Positions 8,259 through 17,103 of a DNA stretch of 64,000 nt are shown piece by piece; within the stretch, counting starts at the first letter, position 1, and each line of letters opens with the position of its first letter. A model generated the notes under the pieces. The model ran no database searches. It saw only the letters and a list, made by a program, of their open reading frames with translations, and had not been told where the DNA came from. The translations under genes and the position numbers were made by a program. The stretch comes from Acidimicrobiia bacterium (GTDB lineage: Bacteria; Actinomycetota; Acidimicrobiia; Spongiisociales; Spongiisociaceae). The stretch is from the NCBI GenBank assembly GCA_009841105.1, contig VXMM01000056.1:40815-104814 (forward strand). The letters are read 5' to 3'.

Positions 8259-9272
8259 ATGGCCCTACTCCGACTCGACGGCGTCTCGGTCCACTTCCGG
8301 CTTCGCGGGAGGGGGCGCGGCGGCGGTGTCGTGCGAGCAGTCGACAATGTGGACCTGACCATCGACGAGGGTGAGGTCCTAGGCATCGTCGGCGAGTCGG
8401 GCTGTGGCAAGACCACCCTGGGCAGGGTCATCGTCGGGCTGCAGAGTCCCACCGCCGGGAACGTGGTCGTGCGGGGCGAGAAGCGGCCGCTCCGGCAGCG
8501 GCCCGGCGCCAATGCCCGCCGCGACGGGTTCCAGATGGTGTACCAGGACGCTGCGGGATCGCTCAACCCATGGAAGAGAATCGGCTGGAGCATCGCCGAA
8601 CCCCTCCGCAACGAGGGCATGAGGAAGCCCGCAATGCGCGAGCGGGTTCTCGAACTGCTGGACCAGGTCGGTCTTCCCGACTCGCTGATCGACCAGTATC
8701 CGGGCGAACTCTCGGGCGGGCAGCAGCAGAGGGCGGCCATCGCCCGGGCCCTGGCCGGCCGGCCGCGGCTGATCGTACTCGACGAGGCGGTCAGCTCGCT
8801 TGACATGTCCACCCAGGCACAGGTCCTCAACCTGCTCAAGGACCTTGCGGAACGTCACCCGGTGAACTACGTGTTCATCTCCCACGACATCGCCGCGGTC
8901 GACTTCATGAGCGACCGGGTTGCGGTCATGTACCTGGGCAAGATCGTCGAGCTCGAGGACGCTCACGACCGCAAGAGCCCACTCGTCCATCCCTATTCGA
9001 TCACCCTGAGATCGGCGGTGCCCGTGCCCGATCCGGTGGTAGAGCGCCGCCGTAACCGCATCGTCCTGACCGGGCCGGTCGCCAGCGCCACCGACCTTCC
9101 GTCCGGGTGCCGGTTCCACACGCGATGCCCGATCGCCCAACCGCTGTGTGCCGACGCCGAGCCGGAGTTGGCCAGCACATCTGAGACCAGCCGGGTCGCC
9201 TGCCACTTCGCCGGGGAGTTCGACGACCGTTACGCCGCGGCCCGCGCCGGGACCACGGGCGGTTCGGGATGA
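8259..9272 (+). CDS. Oligopeptide/dipeptide-type ABC transporter ATP-binding protein 2
   Basis: This 337-residue DppF/OppF-type ATPase pairs with the preceding one. Walker A is GESGCGKTT, the signature LSGGQQQRA, Walker B LIVLDEAVSSLD; the second DEP position reads DEA. The C-terminal extension PSGCRFHTRCPIA is typical of the family. ATG 8259 starts 8 nt after the previous stop and fits the family N-terminus (ALLRLDGVSVHF). A GTG at 8217 would add 14 residues and overlap the upstream gene. Its stop overlaps the next start in ATGA, which implies translational coupling. Confidence 0.92.
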   Translation: MALLRLDGVSVHFRLRGRGRGGGVVRAVDNVDLTIDEGEVLGIVGESGCGKTTLGRVIVGLQSPTAGNVVVRGEKRPLRQRPGANARRDGFQMVYQDAAGSLNPWKRIGWSIAEPLRNEGMRKPAMRERVLELLDQVGLPDSLIDQYPGELSGGQQQRAAIARALAGRPRLIVLDEAVSSLDMSTQAQVLNLLKDLAERHPVNYVFISHDIAAVDFMSDRVAVMYLGKIVELEDAHDRKSPLVHPYSITLRSAVPVPDPVVERRRNRIVLTGPVASATDLPSGCRFHTRCPIAQPLCADAEPELASTSETSRVACHFAGEFDDRYAAARAGTTGGSG

Positions 9273-10219
9273 TCCTCTTCGCCGCCCGGAGGCTCGCCGA
9301 GGCGGTTGCCGTCCTGTTCGTGCTGACTTTCCTGATCTACGTGATCGGCACGATCGTGCCCGGTGACATCGCCCAGCAGATGGCGGGCATCGAGGGAGCC
9401 ACCCCCGAACGGATGGCCGAGATGCGAGCCCGTCTCGGTCTGGACCGCCCACTGATGGTGAGGTACGGGGAGTGGCTGGGCAACGCAGTCCGGGGTGACT
9501 TCGGCCATTCGTTGTTCACCGAACGCGACATCGCCGCCGATGTCCGGCAGCAGTTTCCGGTCTCGCTGGAGGTGGCCTTCGCCAGCGTCCTTCTCGCCGT
9601 GGTCATCGGCATCCCGCTCGGCGTGTACGCGGCCGTGCACACCGGCACCATCGTGGACCGGATCCTGCGCGGCATCTCCCTGGTGTTCTTCTCCGTACCG
9701 ACCTTCGTTTCAGGGGTGCTGTTCGTTTGGCTTGGATCGATCATCCTCAAGTCCTACTACACGTCGTTCTACGTGCCGTTCACGGAGGACCCGATCGCCA
9801 ACCTGCGCTCGATCATGCTGCCGTGCCTAGCCATCGCGCTCCCGACGTCGGCCTCGATCATCCAGATGACCCGCACCACGATGATCGCCAGCCTCCAGGA
9901 GCCATTCATCGACACGGCCCGGGTCAAAGGCGCCAGAGAGAGCAGGGTCCGCTACATCCACGCCCTCCGTGCCTCTCTCGGACCCGTGGTCACGTTGATC
10001 GGTCTGCTGTTCGGCGCGCTCGTCGGCGGATTGATCATCGTCGAGCAGATCTTCAACCTGCCCGGACTAGGCCGGGGTGTGTTGCTCGCCATCGCGGAAC
10101 GAGACTTCCCTTACGTGATCACGGCCACACTGGTCATCGCCAGCGTGTACATAGTCGTCAACTTCATCGTGGACCTGCTCTATCCCATCCTGGACCCGAG
10201 ACAGCGGGAACAGACATGA
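9269..10219 (+). CDS. ABC transporter permease, DppB-like
   Basis: The 316-residue integral membrane protein is the first permease of the importer. It starts with the DppB-type segment MILFAARRLAEAVAVLFVLT, has about six hydrophobic helices, and carries an EAA loop EPFIDTARVKGARESRVRY that contacts the ATPases. The motif DFGHSLFTERDI after the first periplasmic loop is typical of the family. It overlaps both neighbours by 4 nt (ATGA). Confidence 0.93.
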   Translation: MILFAARRLAEAVAVLFVLTFLIYVIGTIVPGDIAQQMAGIEGATPERMAEMRARLGLDRPLMVRYGEWLGNAVRGDFGHSLFTERDIAADVRQQFPVSLEVAFASVLLAVVIGIPLGVYAAVHTGTIVDRILRGISLVFFSVPTFVSGVLFVWLGSIILKSYYTSFYVPFTEDPIANLRSIMLPCLAIALPTSASIIQMTRTTMIASLQEPFIDTARVKGARESRVRYIHALRASLGPVVTLIGLLFGALVGGLIIVEQIFNLPGLGRGVLLAIAERDFPYVITATLVIASVYIVVNFIVDLLYPILDPRQREQT

Positions 10220-11142
10220 ACGCACCCGCTGCCCGAGGCGCGCTCGACGGCAATGCGGCCGAGAACCGGGAAACGCCGAGGATCCGCGACGCCCGGCTCT
10301 GGCACCAACTCCGGGCTGTGGCCAAGCACCCCTCCGGAAGGTTCGGTCTCCTGCTGATCGCTCCCGTGCTTATCCTCGCCATCGCCGGACCCCTGGTGAT
10401 CGACTGGGATCCCATCAAGATCAACCCCTCCGACACCCTCCAAGGGCCATCGGCCCGGCACTGGTTCGGGACGGATCAACTCGGACGGGATCTCGCCGCC
10501 CGGGTGGTGAGCGCCATACCGGTGGTGATCTGGGTACCGCTCGGAGCGGTCCTCCTGGCGGTAACCGGGGGGAGCGCCATCGGGATCCTGGCCGGATACC
10601 GGCGGGGATGGCTGGAAAGGGTCCTGATGGCGGGAACCGACGTGCTGCTCGCCATGCCTGGCCTGCTCACGGCCATTCTCATCGTCGGGGTGTTCGGGGG
10701 CGGATCGCGCAACATGATCCTGGCCATCGGTGTCATATACCTTCCCCGCTTCACGCGTATCGCCCGCGGATCGACGCTGGAGGTCCGGGGCCTCCCCTAC
10801 GTCGACGCGGCCCGATTGTCGGGAACCAAGCCTCTGGCCCTCGTGATGCGGCACATACTGCCCGGCATCAGCTCGCCCCTCTTCGTCATGTGCGTACTCA
10901 GCCTGTCCACGGGCCTGCTGGTCCAGACTGCTTTGAGCTTCCTCGGGTTCGGCTTCGAGCCTCCCACCGCCGACCTGGGAAGGATGCTGGCCAACTCGGT
11001 CGACTTCCTGACGCTGGCCCCGTGGATGGCCATCTCCCCCGCTCTGGTGATCACCCTGCTGATCCTGGCCTTCAACAACCTGGGCGACGCAGTCCGCGAC
11101 GTGATGGACCCCGAGGTAGCCCGCGCCGCCGGAACCGTCTGA
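10216..11142 (+). CDS. ABC transporter permease, DppC-like
   Basis: The 308-residue second permease starts at ATG 10216, which overlaps the DppB-like stop in ATGA. The frame stays open upstream, but that part is only a shadow of the previous gene. The N-terminal cytoplasmic tail is followed by a first helix (GRFGLLLIAPVLILAIAG), the DppC-type HWFGTDQLGRDLAARV, and the EAA loop LPYVDAARLSGTKPLALV. With its partner it forms the membrane channel. A 68-bp AT-richer gap separates it from the thiamine-diphosphate enzyme. Confidence 0.93.
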   Translation: MNAPAARGALDGNAAENRETPRIRDARLWHQLRAVAKHPSGRFGLLLIAPVLILAIAGPLVIDWDPIKINPSDTLQGPSARHWFGTDQLGRDLAARVVSAIPVVIWVPLGAVLLAVTGGSAIGILAGYRRGWLERVLMAGTDVLLAMPGLLTAILIVGVFGGGSRNMILAIGVIYLPRFTRIARGSTLEVRGLPYVDAARLSGTKPLALVMRHILPGISSPLFVMCVLSLSTGLLVQTALSFLGFGFEPPTADLGRMLANSVDFLTLAPWMAISPALVITLLILAFNNLGDAVRDVMDPEVARAAGTV

Positions 11143-11210
11143 CCCTGGCCCTCCGGTACCGATATTTGTAACAGTTATCAATATATAGGATTGAACACAA
11201 AGGTTAGCAA

Positions 11211-13097
11211 ATGACCCCACCAACCCGGCCTGATGACTATCATGCCGGGCTCTTTGCTGCTGGACTACCCCCGGCCGGTGACGGCCGGAAAACTCGGCAC
11301 GTGTACAATCCGCTCACCGACAGGAGTGGACATACGGGCGATCCGACTCAGATAACCGGCGCGGCGTCCCTCGTGCGTGCCCTGGAGATCGAAGAGATCG
11401 ATACCGTCTTCGGGCTGGTCGGTCACGGCAACCTGGCATTCGTGGACGCCCTCCTGGACAGCGACACCATCGACTACGTGACCGTGTTCCACGAGCAGGT
11501 GGCCGCCCACGCCGCTGACGCTTACTTCCGGGCGGACGGACGGGTCTCTGTCGTGACGACCACGGTAGGACCGGGATTCACCAACCTGATGACCGGACTC
11601 GGGGATGCCATGCTCGACTCGTCGGCCATGGTGGTGATAGCCGGGGGGATGCCGAGCGCCTACGTGGGGAAGGAACCTCTCCAGGAACTCTCCTACTCGA
11701 TCGACAACGCCCAGATCGACATCGCCCGCCCACTCACCAAACGCATCATCCAGGCAACCGGCGCCGCCGAACTCGCCAACCAGTTCCACCGGGCGGTGCG
11801 CTACGCCCTGGCCGGGTGTCCGGGCCCGGTCGTGCTACAGGTCCCGCTCGACTACTTCTCGGAATGGGTGGATCCTTCGGTCGCCACGCTCCGACCCACC
11901 CGGCCCGGACGGGGCGGTCCCGATTCCACCGAGATTGAACGGGCCGCCGATCTGATCGCACGGGCCGAACGCCCGCTCGTATTCGCCGGCGGAGGCGCCA
12001 TCCTGTCGCGCGCCTCGGCTGCGGTCACCCGTCTTGCGGACCGGTTCGGCATTCCCGTCGCCACAACCATGAGCGGGCAGGGCGCCATTGCCGAGGACCA
12101 CCCGCTTTCGATCGGCTACACGGGCGTCGTGGGGACCAGGCCGGGCAACAACGCGGCCAGAAGGGCCGACGTGCTGGTGGCGGTCGGTACCCGTTTCCCG
12201 GAGATGGACTGCAACAACTGGCGGCCGGAGTACTTCACGCCCATCCCGCCCGCCAAGTTGATCCATATCGACATAGACCCCAACCAGATCGGCAAGGTCT
12301 ACCCCACCGACGCCGCCCTGGTCGGTGACGCCCGCCGCTCACTCGAAGAACTGGCCACGGCGCTGGAAGACCGTATGAACGGGGCAGACATGTGGCATGG
12401 CTGGCGCGAGGAGCTGGCCGGCGAGAAGCGGACCTGGGCGGACGACCTCCATGAGGTGCGCACCGCCCCCAGCTTCCCGTACGAGCCGGCCTACCTCGGA
12501 ACCCTGCTGCGTGAGTTGCTGCCGGCCGAGACGATCCTGATCACGGGGGTGGGCATCCGCCACGCCATCGGGCAGCACTACCCGTTCCTGAAGGAGGGCA
12601 CTCAAATCGTGGCCAGCGGGTTCGGGACGATGGGCCAGGAAGTAGCCGCACCGATAGGAGTGCGGCTGGCCCGCCCGGACGTGCCGGTGGTGGCCGTGGT
12701 GGGCGACGGTGCAGTGATGGCATGCCTCGCCGCGCTTCCCACCGCGGTGGCGACCGGCATCGACGCGGTATGGCTGATCGCCAACAACACGGGTTACGCG
12801 TCGATTGCCCTGTACCAGAACAAGCACTACGGGCGGGACGCCGGTACGTACTTCAAGGATCCCGAAGGGGTCGCCTACGACCTCGACTACGTGGCCTTCG
12901 CCCGCTCCTTCGGCGCCCGGGCGGAGCGGGTCTCCGACCCGGATGAATTCCCCGGACTTCTCGCCAGGGCCTTGGAGGAACGCGGCACCTGGGTACTGGA
13001 ACTGCCGGTGACACCGTATCCCCGTATCATCGGATCAGGTCATTGGGACGTGAACGACATACTGGCGGCGGGTACCGAGAAGGGTCGGACCCACTGA
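11211..13097 (+). CDS. Thiamine-diphosphate-dependent enzyme (acetolactate-synthase/IolD-like)
   Basis: This 628-residue enzyme has the three-domain plan of acetolactate synthase, glyoxylate carboligase and related C-C bond enzymes. Catalytic Glu95 lies in FHEQVAAHAADAY; the diphosphate/Mg site is GDG 498-500 with NN 525-526. The FGLVGHGN segment recalls IolD-type trione hydrolases, but the reaction cannot be decided. The first 45 or so residues are not family-like. ATG 11211 has AAAGG 7 nt upstream; GTG 11301 is the alternative. It follows the importer genes by 68 bp, and the phosphotriesterase-family gene follows 52 bp after. A substrate-specific lyase or carboligase in the island's pathway is likely. 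Confidence 0.88.
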   Translation: MTPPTRPDDYHAGLFAAGLPPAGDGRKTRHVYNPLTDRSGHTGDPTQITGAASLVRALEIEEIDTVFGLVGHGNLAFVDALLDSDTIDYVTVFHEQVAAHAADAYFRADGRVSVVTTTVGPGFTNLMTGLGDAMLDSSAMVVIAGGMPSAYVGKEPLQELSYSIDNAQIDIARPLTKRIIQATGAAELANQFHRAVRYALAGCPGPVVLQVPLDYFSEWVDPSVATLRPTRPGRGGPDSTEIERAADLIARAERPLVFAGGGAILSRASAAVTRLADRFGIPVATTMSGQGAIAEDHPLSIGYTGVVGTRPGNNAARRADVLVAVGTRFPEMDCNNWRPEYFTPIPPAKLIHIDIDPNQIGKVYPTDAALVGDARRSLEELATALEDRMNGADMWHGWREELAGEKRTWADDLHEVRTAPSFPYEPAYLGTLLRELLPAETILITGVGIRHAIGQHYPFLKEGTQIVASGFGTMGQEVAAPIGVRLARPDVPVVAVVGDGAVMACLAALPTAVATGIDAVWLIANNTGYASIALYQNKHYGRDAGTYFKDPEGVAYDLDYVAFARSFGARAERVSDPDEFPGLLARALEERGTWVLELPVTPYPRIIGSGHWDVNDILAAGTEKGRTH

Positions 13098-13140
13098 CTC
13101 CCCGCGCCGTTGGACGTGCGCACACGGACCGGCCGGGGAG
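13098..13140 (+). promoter_or_regulatory. Hairpin masking the Shine-Dalgarno of the next gene
   Basis: CTCCCCG (13098-13104), directly after the preceding stop, is complementary to CGGGGAG (13134-13140), which contains the ribosome-binding site of the gene at 13150. Ribosomes finishing the upstream gene would melt it, coupling translation. The seven base pairs are visible; function is inferred. Confidence 0.4.
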
Positions 13141-13149
13141 GATGATGGA

Positions 13150-14115
13150 GTGACCGGATCGGGCCTGATACGAACGGTGCTGGGCGACGTGCCGCCCGAA
13201 CCCTGGGGAATCACCAACGCCCACGCCCACCTGGTCGGCGGGCCCGACACCTCCAGGCCCCCCTTCGACACCACCGACGCGTCCGAGCTCATCATGACCC
13301 TCGACGACAGCCTCCCCGAGTTGGATGACTTTGCCCGCGCCGGCGGGTTCTGCCTGGTCGATCTGACCCCCGCAGGTATGGGACGGGACCCGACGGCCCT
13401 CGTAACGGCCTCTGAGCAGACCGGGATGCACATCGTGATGGGCACGGGCATCTATCACGACGCTCACCATCCCGAGTCGATCGCCGGCCTGGACGAAGCG
13501 GAGATCGCGGAGATGCTGGTCCGGGACATCACCGTGGGAGTGGACGGCACCGGTGTGCGCGCCGGCATCATCGGGGAACAGGGCACTTTCACCGGACCGA
13601 TGACCGAGCGCGAGAAGGTGGTCTTCCGGGCTTCGGCCATGGCCGCTATGGAGACCGGAGTGGCGGTCACCACCCACACCCACCTGGGACTCAACGCCTT
13701 GGACCAGATCGACGTGCTGACCTCGATGGGTTTGGCTCCCGAGCGGATCGTCATCGGGCACCTCGACGACAGCGAGCCGGACCTCGACTTGATCCGCGAG
13801 ATCATCAAGCGGGGCGCCTGGGCACAGTTCGATGACATCGGCTACGAGTACTACACCGAGAGGCTCAAGGTCCAGATGGCCACCGACGTCGTCCGGGCCG
13901 CCAAGCTGCTCCAGCTGGCGGAGGAGGGACTGGCCGGCCGGGTGATCCTCGCCAGCGACTTCGGCATGCAGCGGCATCTGCGGGTCCGGGGTGGACCGGG
14001 ACTGGTAGTGCTGGCGGACGGGTTCCGCCGGACGGCGCTGGAGGGAGGAGTCCCCGAAGAAGTGCTCGATCAGTGCATGATCAACAACCCGGCAACCGTT
14101 CTGACCATGCTGTGA
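13150..14115 (+). CDS. Phosphotriesterase-family metal-dependent hydrolase, paralogue B1
   Basis: The 321-residue TIM-barrel hydrolase has predicted metal ligands His25 and His27 (HAH), bridging Glu143 in IGEQG, His176, His204 and Asp270. It shares long identical stretches with the next hydrolase (for example ALDQIDVLTSMGLAPERIV), marking a local duplication, but is only distantly similar to the A-type pair. GTG 13150 is selected because GGGGAGG lies upstream. It stands between two thiamine-diphosphate enzymes. Hydrolysis of a lactone or ester intermediate is plausible; organophosphate activity is not indicated because the bridging Lys is absent. Confidence 0.9.
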   Translation: MTGSGLIRTVLGDVPPEPWGITNAHAHLVGGPDTSRPPFDTTDASELIMTLDDSLPELDDFARAGGFCLVDLTPAGMGRDPTALVTASEQTGMHIVMGTGIYHDAHHPESIAGLDEAEIAEMLVRDITVGVDGTGVRAGIIGEQGTFTGPMTEREKVVFRASAMAAMETGVAVTTHTHLGLNALDQIDVLTSMGLAPERIVIGHLDDSEPDLDLIREIIKRGAWAQFDDIGYEYYTERLKVQMATDVVRAAKLLQLAEEGLAGRVILASDFGMQRHLRVRGGPGLVVLADGFRRTALEGGVPEEVLDQCMINNPATVLTML

Positions 14116-14482
14116 GCTCCCTCGTCTCTGGCCCTGCGGGCTCCGCCTACAAGGGGGTTGAACGTGTCACACCACTACCGCATACTGTGGGATACCAAGC
14201 ACCTGCGCGGTCGGGAGACCGGTACCGTCCTGATCGCCGGAGGGAACAAGACTACGGAGTGACAGCCCTGCAAGGGTATGACGGGACGCGTTCCGATCCC
14301 TGGAGTGGTGGCGGTGGGGGTGGGCCCAGAGGGCCAGCCCGCGCCGGCGTTTTTCGCGACTTCGAGTCGCTGAGCACCGTCCGATCGGGCATCCACCATC
14401 ATGGATACATGCCAGGCGGACGTACCGGGGGTTCCGTCCGCCGTCCCGGACGCGTGCCGGGTACGAGGAAGGGATCGGGGGC
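14116..14482 (+). other. 367-bp gap between paralogous hydrolase genes
   Basis: The gap contains one short open frame with a good ribosome-binding site (14164-14262). Beyond it is GC-rich sequence without a recognisable gene, a run of G-rich triplets around 14301-14325, and no clear terminator. The region could be the remnant of a sequence that separated the two copies after duplication. Confidence 0.5.
14164..14262 (+). CDS. Possible 32-residue small protein
   Basis: A GTG start at 14164 is preceded by AAGGGGG at suitable spacing. The 32 codons are mostly G/C-ending, and the product begins VSHHYRILWDTKHLRGRE. No family is recognised. It may be a real small protein, a leader peptide, or chance. 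Confidence 0.25.
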   Translation: MSHHYRILWDTKHLRGRETGTVLIAGGNKTTE

Positions 14483-15457
14483 ATGAGCAAGACCGGTCTC
14501 ATCCGTACGGTTCGCGGTGACGTGCCGAAGACCAGTTGGGGTCTGACCAATGCCCATGCTCACCTCGTGCTGGGCGCGGAGGAGCAGGATCATCCGGAGT
14601 GGAGCGATACCGCCGAGCGGTATGACGACCACATCTTGTCACTCGACGACACCCTGCCCGAGATGCGGTCATACGCCCGGGCGGGAGGTACCTGCCTGGT
14701 CGAACTAACACCAATCGGCATGGGCCGAGATCCCGGCGCCCTGGTGCGCGCCTCGGAAGAAACTGGCGTGCATGTGGTGATGGGAGCGGGCATCTACCAC
14801 GAACCGTTCCATCCCAACCATATCGCCGGCCTGCCCGCTCGCCAGATCGCCGAGATGCTGATCAAGGACATAACCGAGGGTGCGGGCGGTACGGGGATAA
14901 GGGCCGGGATCATCGGGGAATTGGGCACATATACCGGACCGATGACGGAGCGCGAGGCAACCGCGTTCAGGGCATCGGCGCTGGCAGCCGTCGAGACAGG
15001 GGTGGCGGTGTCCACCCACACATACCTGGGCCGTAACGCCCTCGACCAGATCGACGTGCTCACCTCGATGGGATTAGCCCCCGAGCGGATAGTCATCGGG
15101 CACCTCGACGACACCGAACCCGACCTTGACTTGATCCGCCTGATCATCGAACGGGGCGCCTACGCGCAGTTCGACACCATCGGGTACGAGTACTACACGG
15201 AGACGCTCGGAGTGCAGATGACGACCGACCGGGTGCGCGCCAGGGCGCTGCGCCTGCTGGCGGAGGAGGGTTTGAGCGACCGGGTCATCGTGGGCAGCGA
15301 CCTATGCAGGAAGAGGCACCTCAAGGTCAACGGCGGCCCCGGCCTCGCCCACCTCATCACCGGGTTCCGGGCTCTGGCCATCGATGAGGGTGTCCCCGCC
15401 GATATTCTGGACCGGTGCATGATCACCAACCCTGCCTCTGTCCTGGCGATGGTGTGA
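14483..15457 (+). CDS. Phosphotriesterase-family metal-dependent hydrolase, paralogue B2
   Basis: The 324-residue product is a close paralogue of the previous hydrolase. Metal ligands are predicted as His25 and His27 (HAH), Glu146 in IGELG, His179, His207 and Asp273. ATG 14483 is supported by GAGGAAGGG upstream. The stop codon overlaps the start of the second thiamine-diphosphate enzyme by one base (TGATG), so the two are translationally coupled and likely act in consecutive steps. The retained ligands in both copies argue that both are active, perhaps on different isomers or chain lengths. Confidence 0.9.
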   Translation: MSKTGLIRTVRGDVPKTSWGLTNAHAHLVLGAEEQDHPEWSDTAERYDDHILSLDDTLPEMRSYARAGGTCLVELTPIGMGRDPGALVRASEETGVHVVMGAGIYHEPFHPNHIAGLPARQIAEMLIKDITEGAGGTGIRAGIIGELGTYTGPMTEREATAFRASALAAVETGVAVSTHTYLGRNALDQIDVLTSMGLAPERIVIGHLDDTEPDLDLIRLIIERGAYAQFDTIGYEYYTETLGVQMTTDRVRARALRLLAEEGLSDRVIVGSDLCRKRHLKVNGGPGLAHLITGFRALAIDEGVPADILDRCMITNPASVLAMV

Positions 15458-17052
15458 TGACGGTCCCCAACGGCGGGGACGCGGTAGCCGCCGCCCTGCT
15501 ACACAGCGGTGTCACCACCGTCTTCGGCATTCCGGCCAGCTACACCGTCGAGATCTATGACGCTATCGGCCGCCAGGGAAGCATCAGGTCGATTGTCGCT
15601 CGCAACGAGCAGGCCGCCGCCTTCATGGCCGACGGCTACGCCCGCCGCTCGGGCCAACCCGGGGTCGTGGTGGTGACCGGCGGTCCCGGATTGGGGAACA
15701 CCGTCACGGGACTGCAGACCGCGTACGCGGATTCGTCGCCTCTCGTGGTCATCGCCAGCGATCACAATCCGTCCCAACGGTCCAGCCGGCTCATGGGACT
15801 CCCTCATGAAGCGTTGAATCAGGCCACGCTGGCGGAAGCCACCGGAGCGCGGGTGGTCCGGGCGGACGCCGGCGCATCGATCTTCGGGGCCGTGGAGGAG
15901 ACTCTGGCAGCGTGTCGTTCGGGCCGTCCCCGACCGGCGGTGGTACTGATCAGCCGGGCCGCTCTCGAAGCACCGGAGGCAAGTGGCCGTCCGGATATGG
16001 AGCCGTCCCGGACCGACGAGCCGCGGACCGCCGATGAGGAACTCGATCAGGTGGCCGCGCTGCTGGCCGGCGCCACCGACCCGGTCGTGTTGGCCGGCGC
16101 CGGCGTGATACGGGGACGGGCAGAACCCCAACTGGCGCGCCTCCTTCGTAAGACAGGCTTGCCGGTGGTCACGACGGTTCCCGGCCGCTCGTCTGTGGAC
16201 CGAGCAAGCGGCTGGGTCGGCGTCATGGACAATGACCACACCCGGGCCATCGTGGAACGCGCCGACCTGGTACTGGCGCTCGGCACCAGCTTCGGGTGGG
16301 CCTCCACCGCGGACTGGACGCTCCGTATCGGGGGCACGCTCATCCACGTCGATGTCGACCCGACCTGCCTCGGACAGCATTACGAGGCGGACCTGGCCAT
16401 CGAAGCCGACGTCCGCGCCTTCCTTGCCTCGCTCGCTGACACGATGGGCTGCCTCCGGACCCGCCCCGACCTCCGCCGACCGGCGATCGACCCGGTGACC
16501 ACTTCCCACCCCTGGACAGACCCGATCGAGAGCGTGCTCCCGTCCCGGGCGGTCACGATCTGCGGGGATGTCACCATGGCCTCGCGGTGGATCCCCGGCG
16601 GGGTATCCCTAGGGCCGGACCGCCGGCTGATGACCCCGTGGAACTTCCAGACCCTCGGGTGGGCATACGGAGCCGCGCTGGGAGTGCAGGCCGCCGCACC
16701 GGACGAAACCGTGCTGGCAGTGATGGGCGACGGAGGGGCTCTGTTCACGCTCGCGGAACTGGCGACGGCAGTGGAGCATGAGTTGCCCGTGTGCCTACTG
16801 GTCTACAACAACCGCTCCTACGGGATCATCGCCGAGGTGCAGGACGCTGCCTGCGAGGGGCGGCGGTTCGGTGTCGACCTGGAACAACCGGATTTCACGG
16901 CCGTAGCGGGTGCGTTTGGGATGCCGGCCTCCCGTGCCGATACACCGGAACAACTCGAGGCCGCGTTGATGCGTCACATCGGAAGCGGGGCGCCCAGCCT
17001 CATCGAGGCCAGGGTCGGGATCGGGGATCTGGGAGTAGATTCCCACCAATGA
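15457..17052 (+). CDS. Thiamine-diphosphate-dependent enzyme (acetolactate-synthase-like)
   Basis: The 531-residue protein has N-terminal pyrimidine-binding, central, and C-terminal pyrophosphate-binding domains. Catalytic Glu51 lies in ARNEQAAAFMADGYAR; the Mg-diphosphate site is GDG 424-426 with NN 451-452. It is nearly 100 residues shorter than the other thiamine enzyme in the island and clearly a different subfamily. ATG 15457 overlaps the preceding TGA by one base. Candidate reactions are 2-oxoacid decarboxylation or carboligation; the sequence does not discriminate. An aminotransferase follows 51 bp downstream, which would suit supply of a 2-oxoacid or use of an aldehyde product. Confidence 0.9.
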   Translation: MTVPNGGDAVAAALLHSGVTTVFGIPASYTVEIYDAIGRQGSIRSIVARNEQAAAFMADGYARRSGQPGVVVVTGGPGLGNTVTGLQTAYADSSPLVVIASDHNPSQRSSRLMGLPHEALNQATLAEATGARVVRADAGASIFGAVEETLAACRSGRPRPAVVLISRAALEAPEASGRPDMEPSRTDEPRTADEELDQVAALLAGATDPVVLAGAGVIRGRAEPQLARLLRKTGLPVVTTVPGRSSVDRASGWVGVMDNDHTRAIVERADLVLALGTSFGWASTADWTLRIGGTLIHVDVDPTCLGQHYEADLAIEADVRAFLASLADTMGCLRTRPDLRRPAIDPVTTSHPWTDPIESVLPSRAVTICGDVTMASRWIPGGVSLGPDRRLMTPWNFQTLGWAYGAALGVQAAAPDETVLAVMGDGGALFTLAELATAVEHELPVCLLVYNNRSYGIIAEVQDAACEGRRFGVDLEQPDFTAVAGAFGMPASRADTPEQLEAALMRHIGSGAPSLIEARVGIGDLGVDSHQ

Positions 17053-17103
17053 CGCGCGACGCAGGCGCGGCATCGGCGCATCGAACGGGCCAGGAGTGAC
17101 ACT

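Noticed and set aside
14073..14486. 137-codon plus-strand frame across the gap between hydrolase genes
   Set aside because: It begins inside the upstream gene, is Gly/Arg-rich low complexity, and has no ribosome-binding site.
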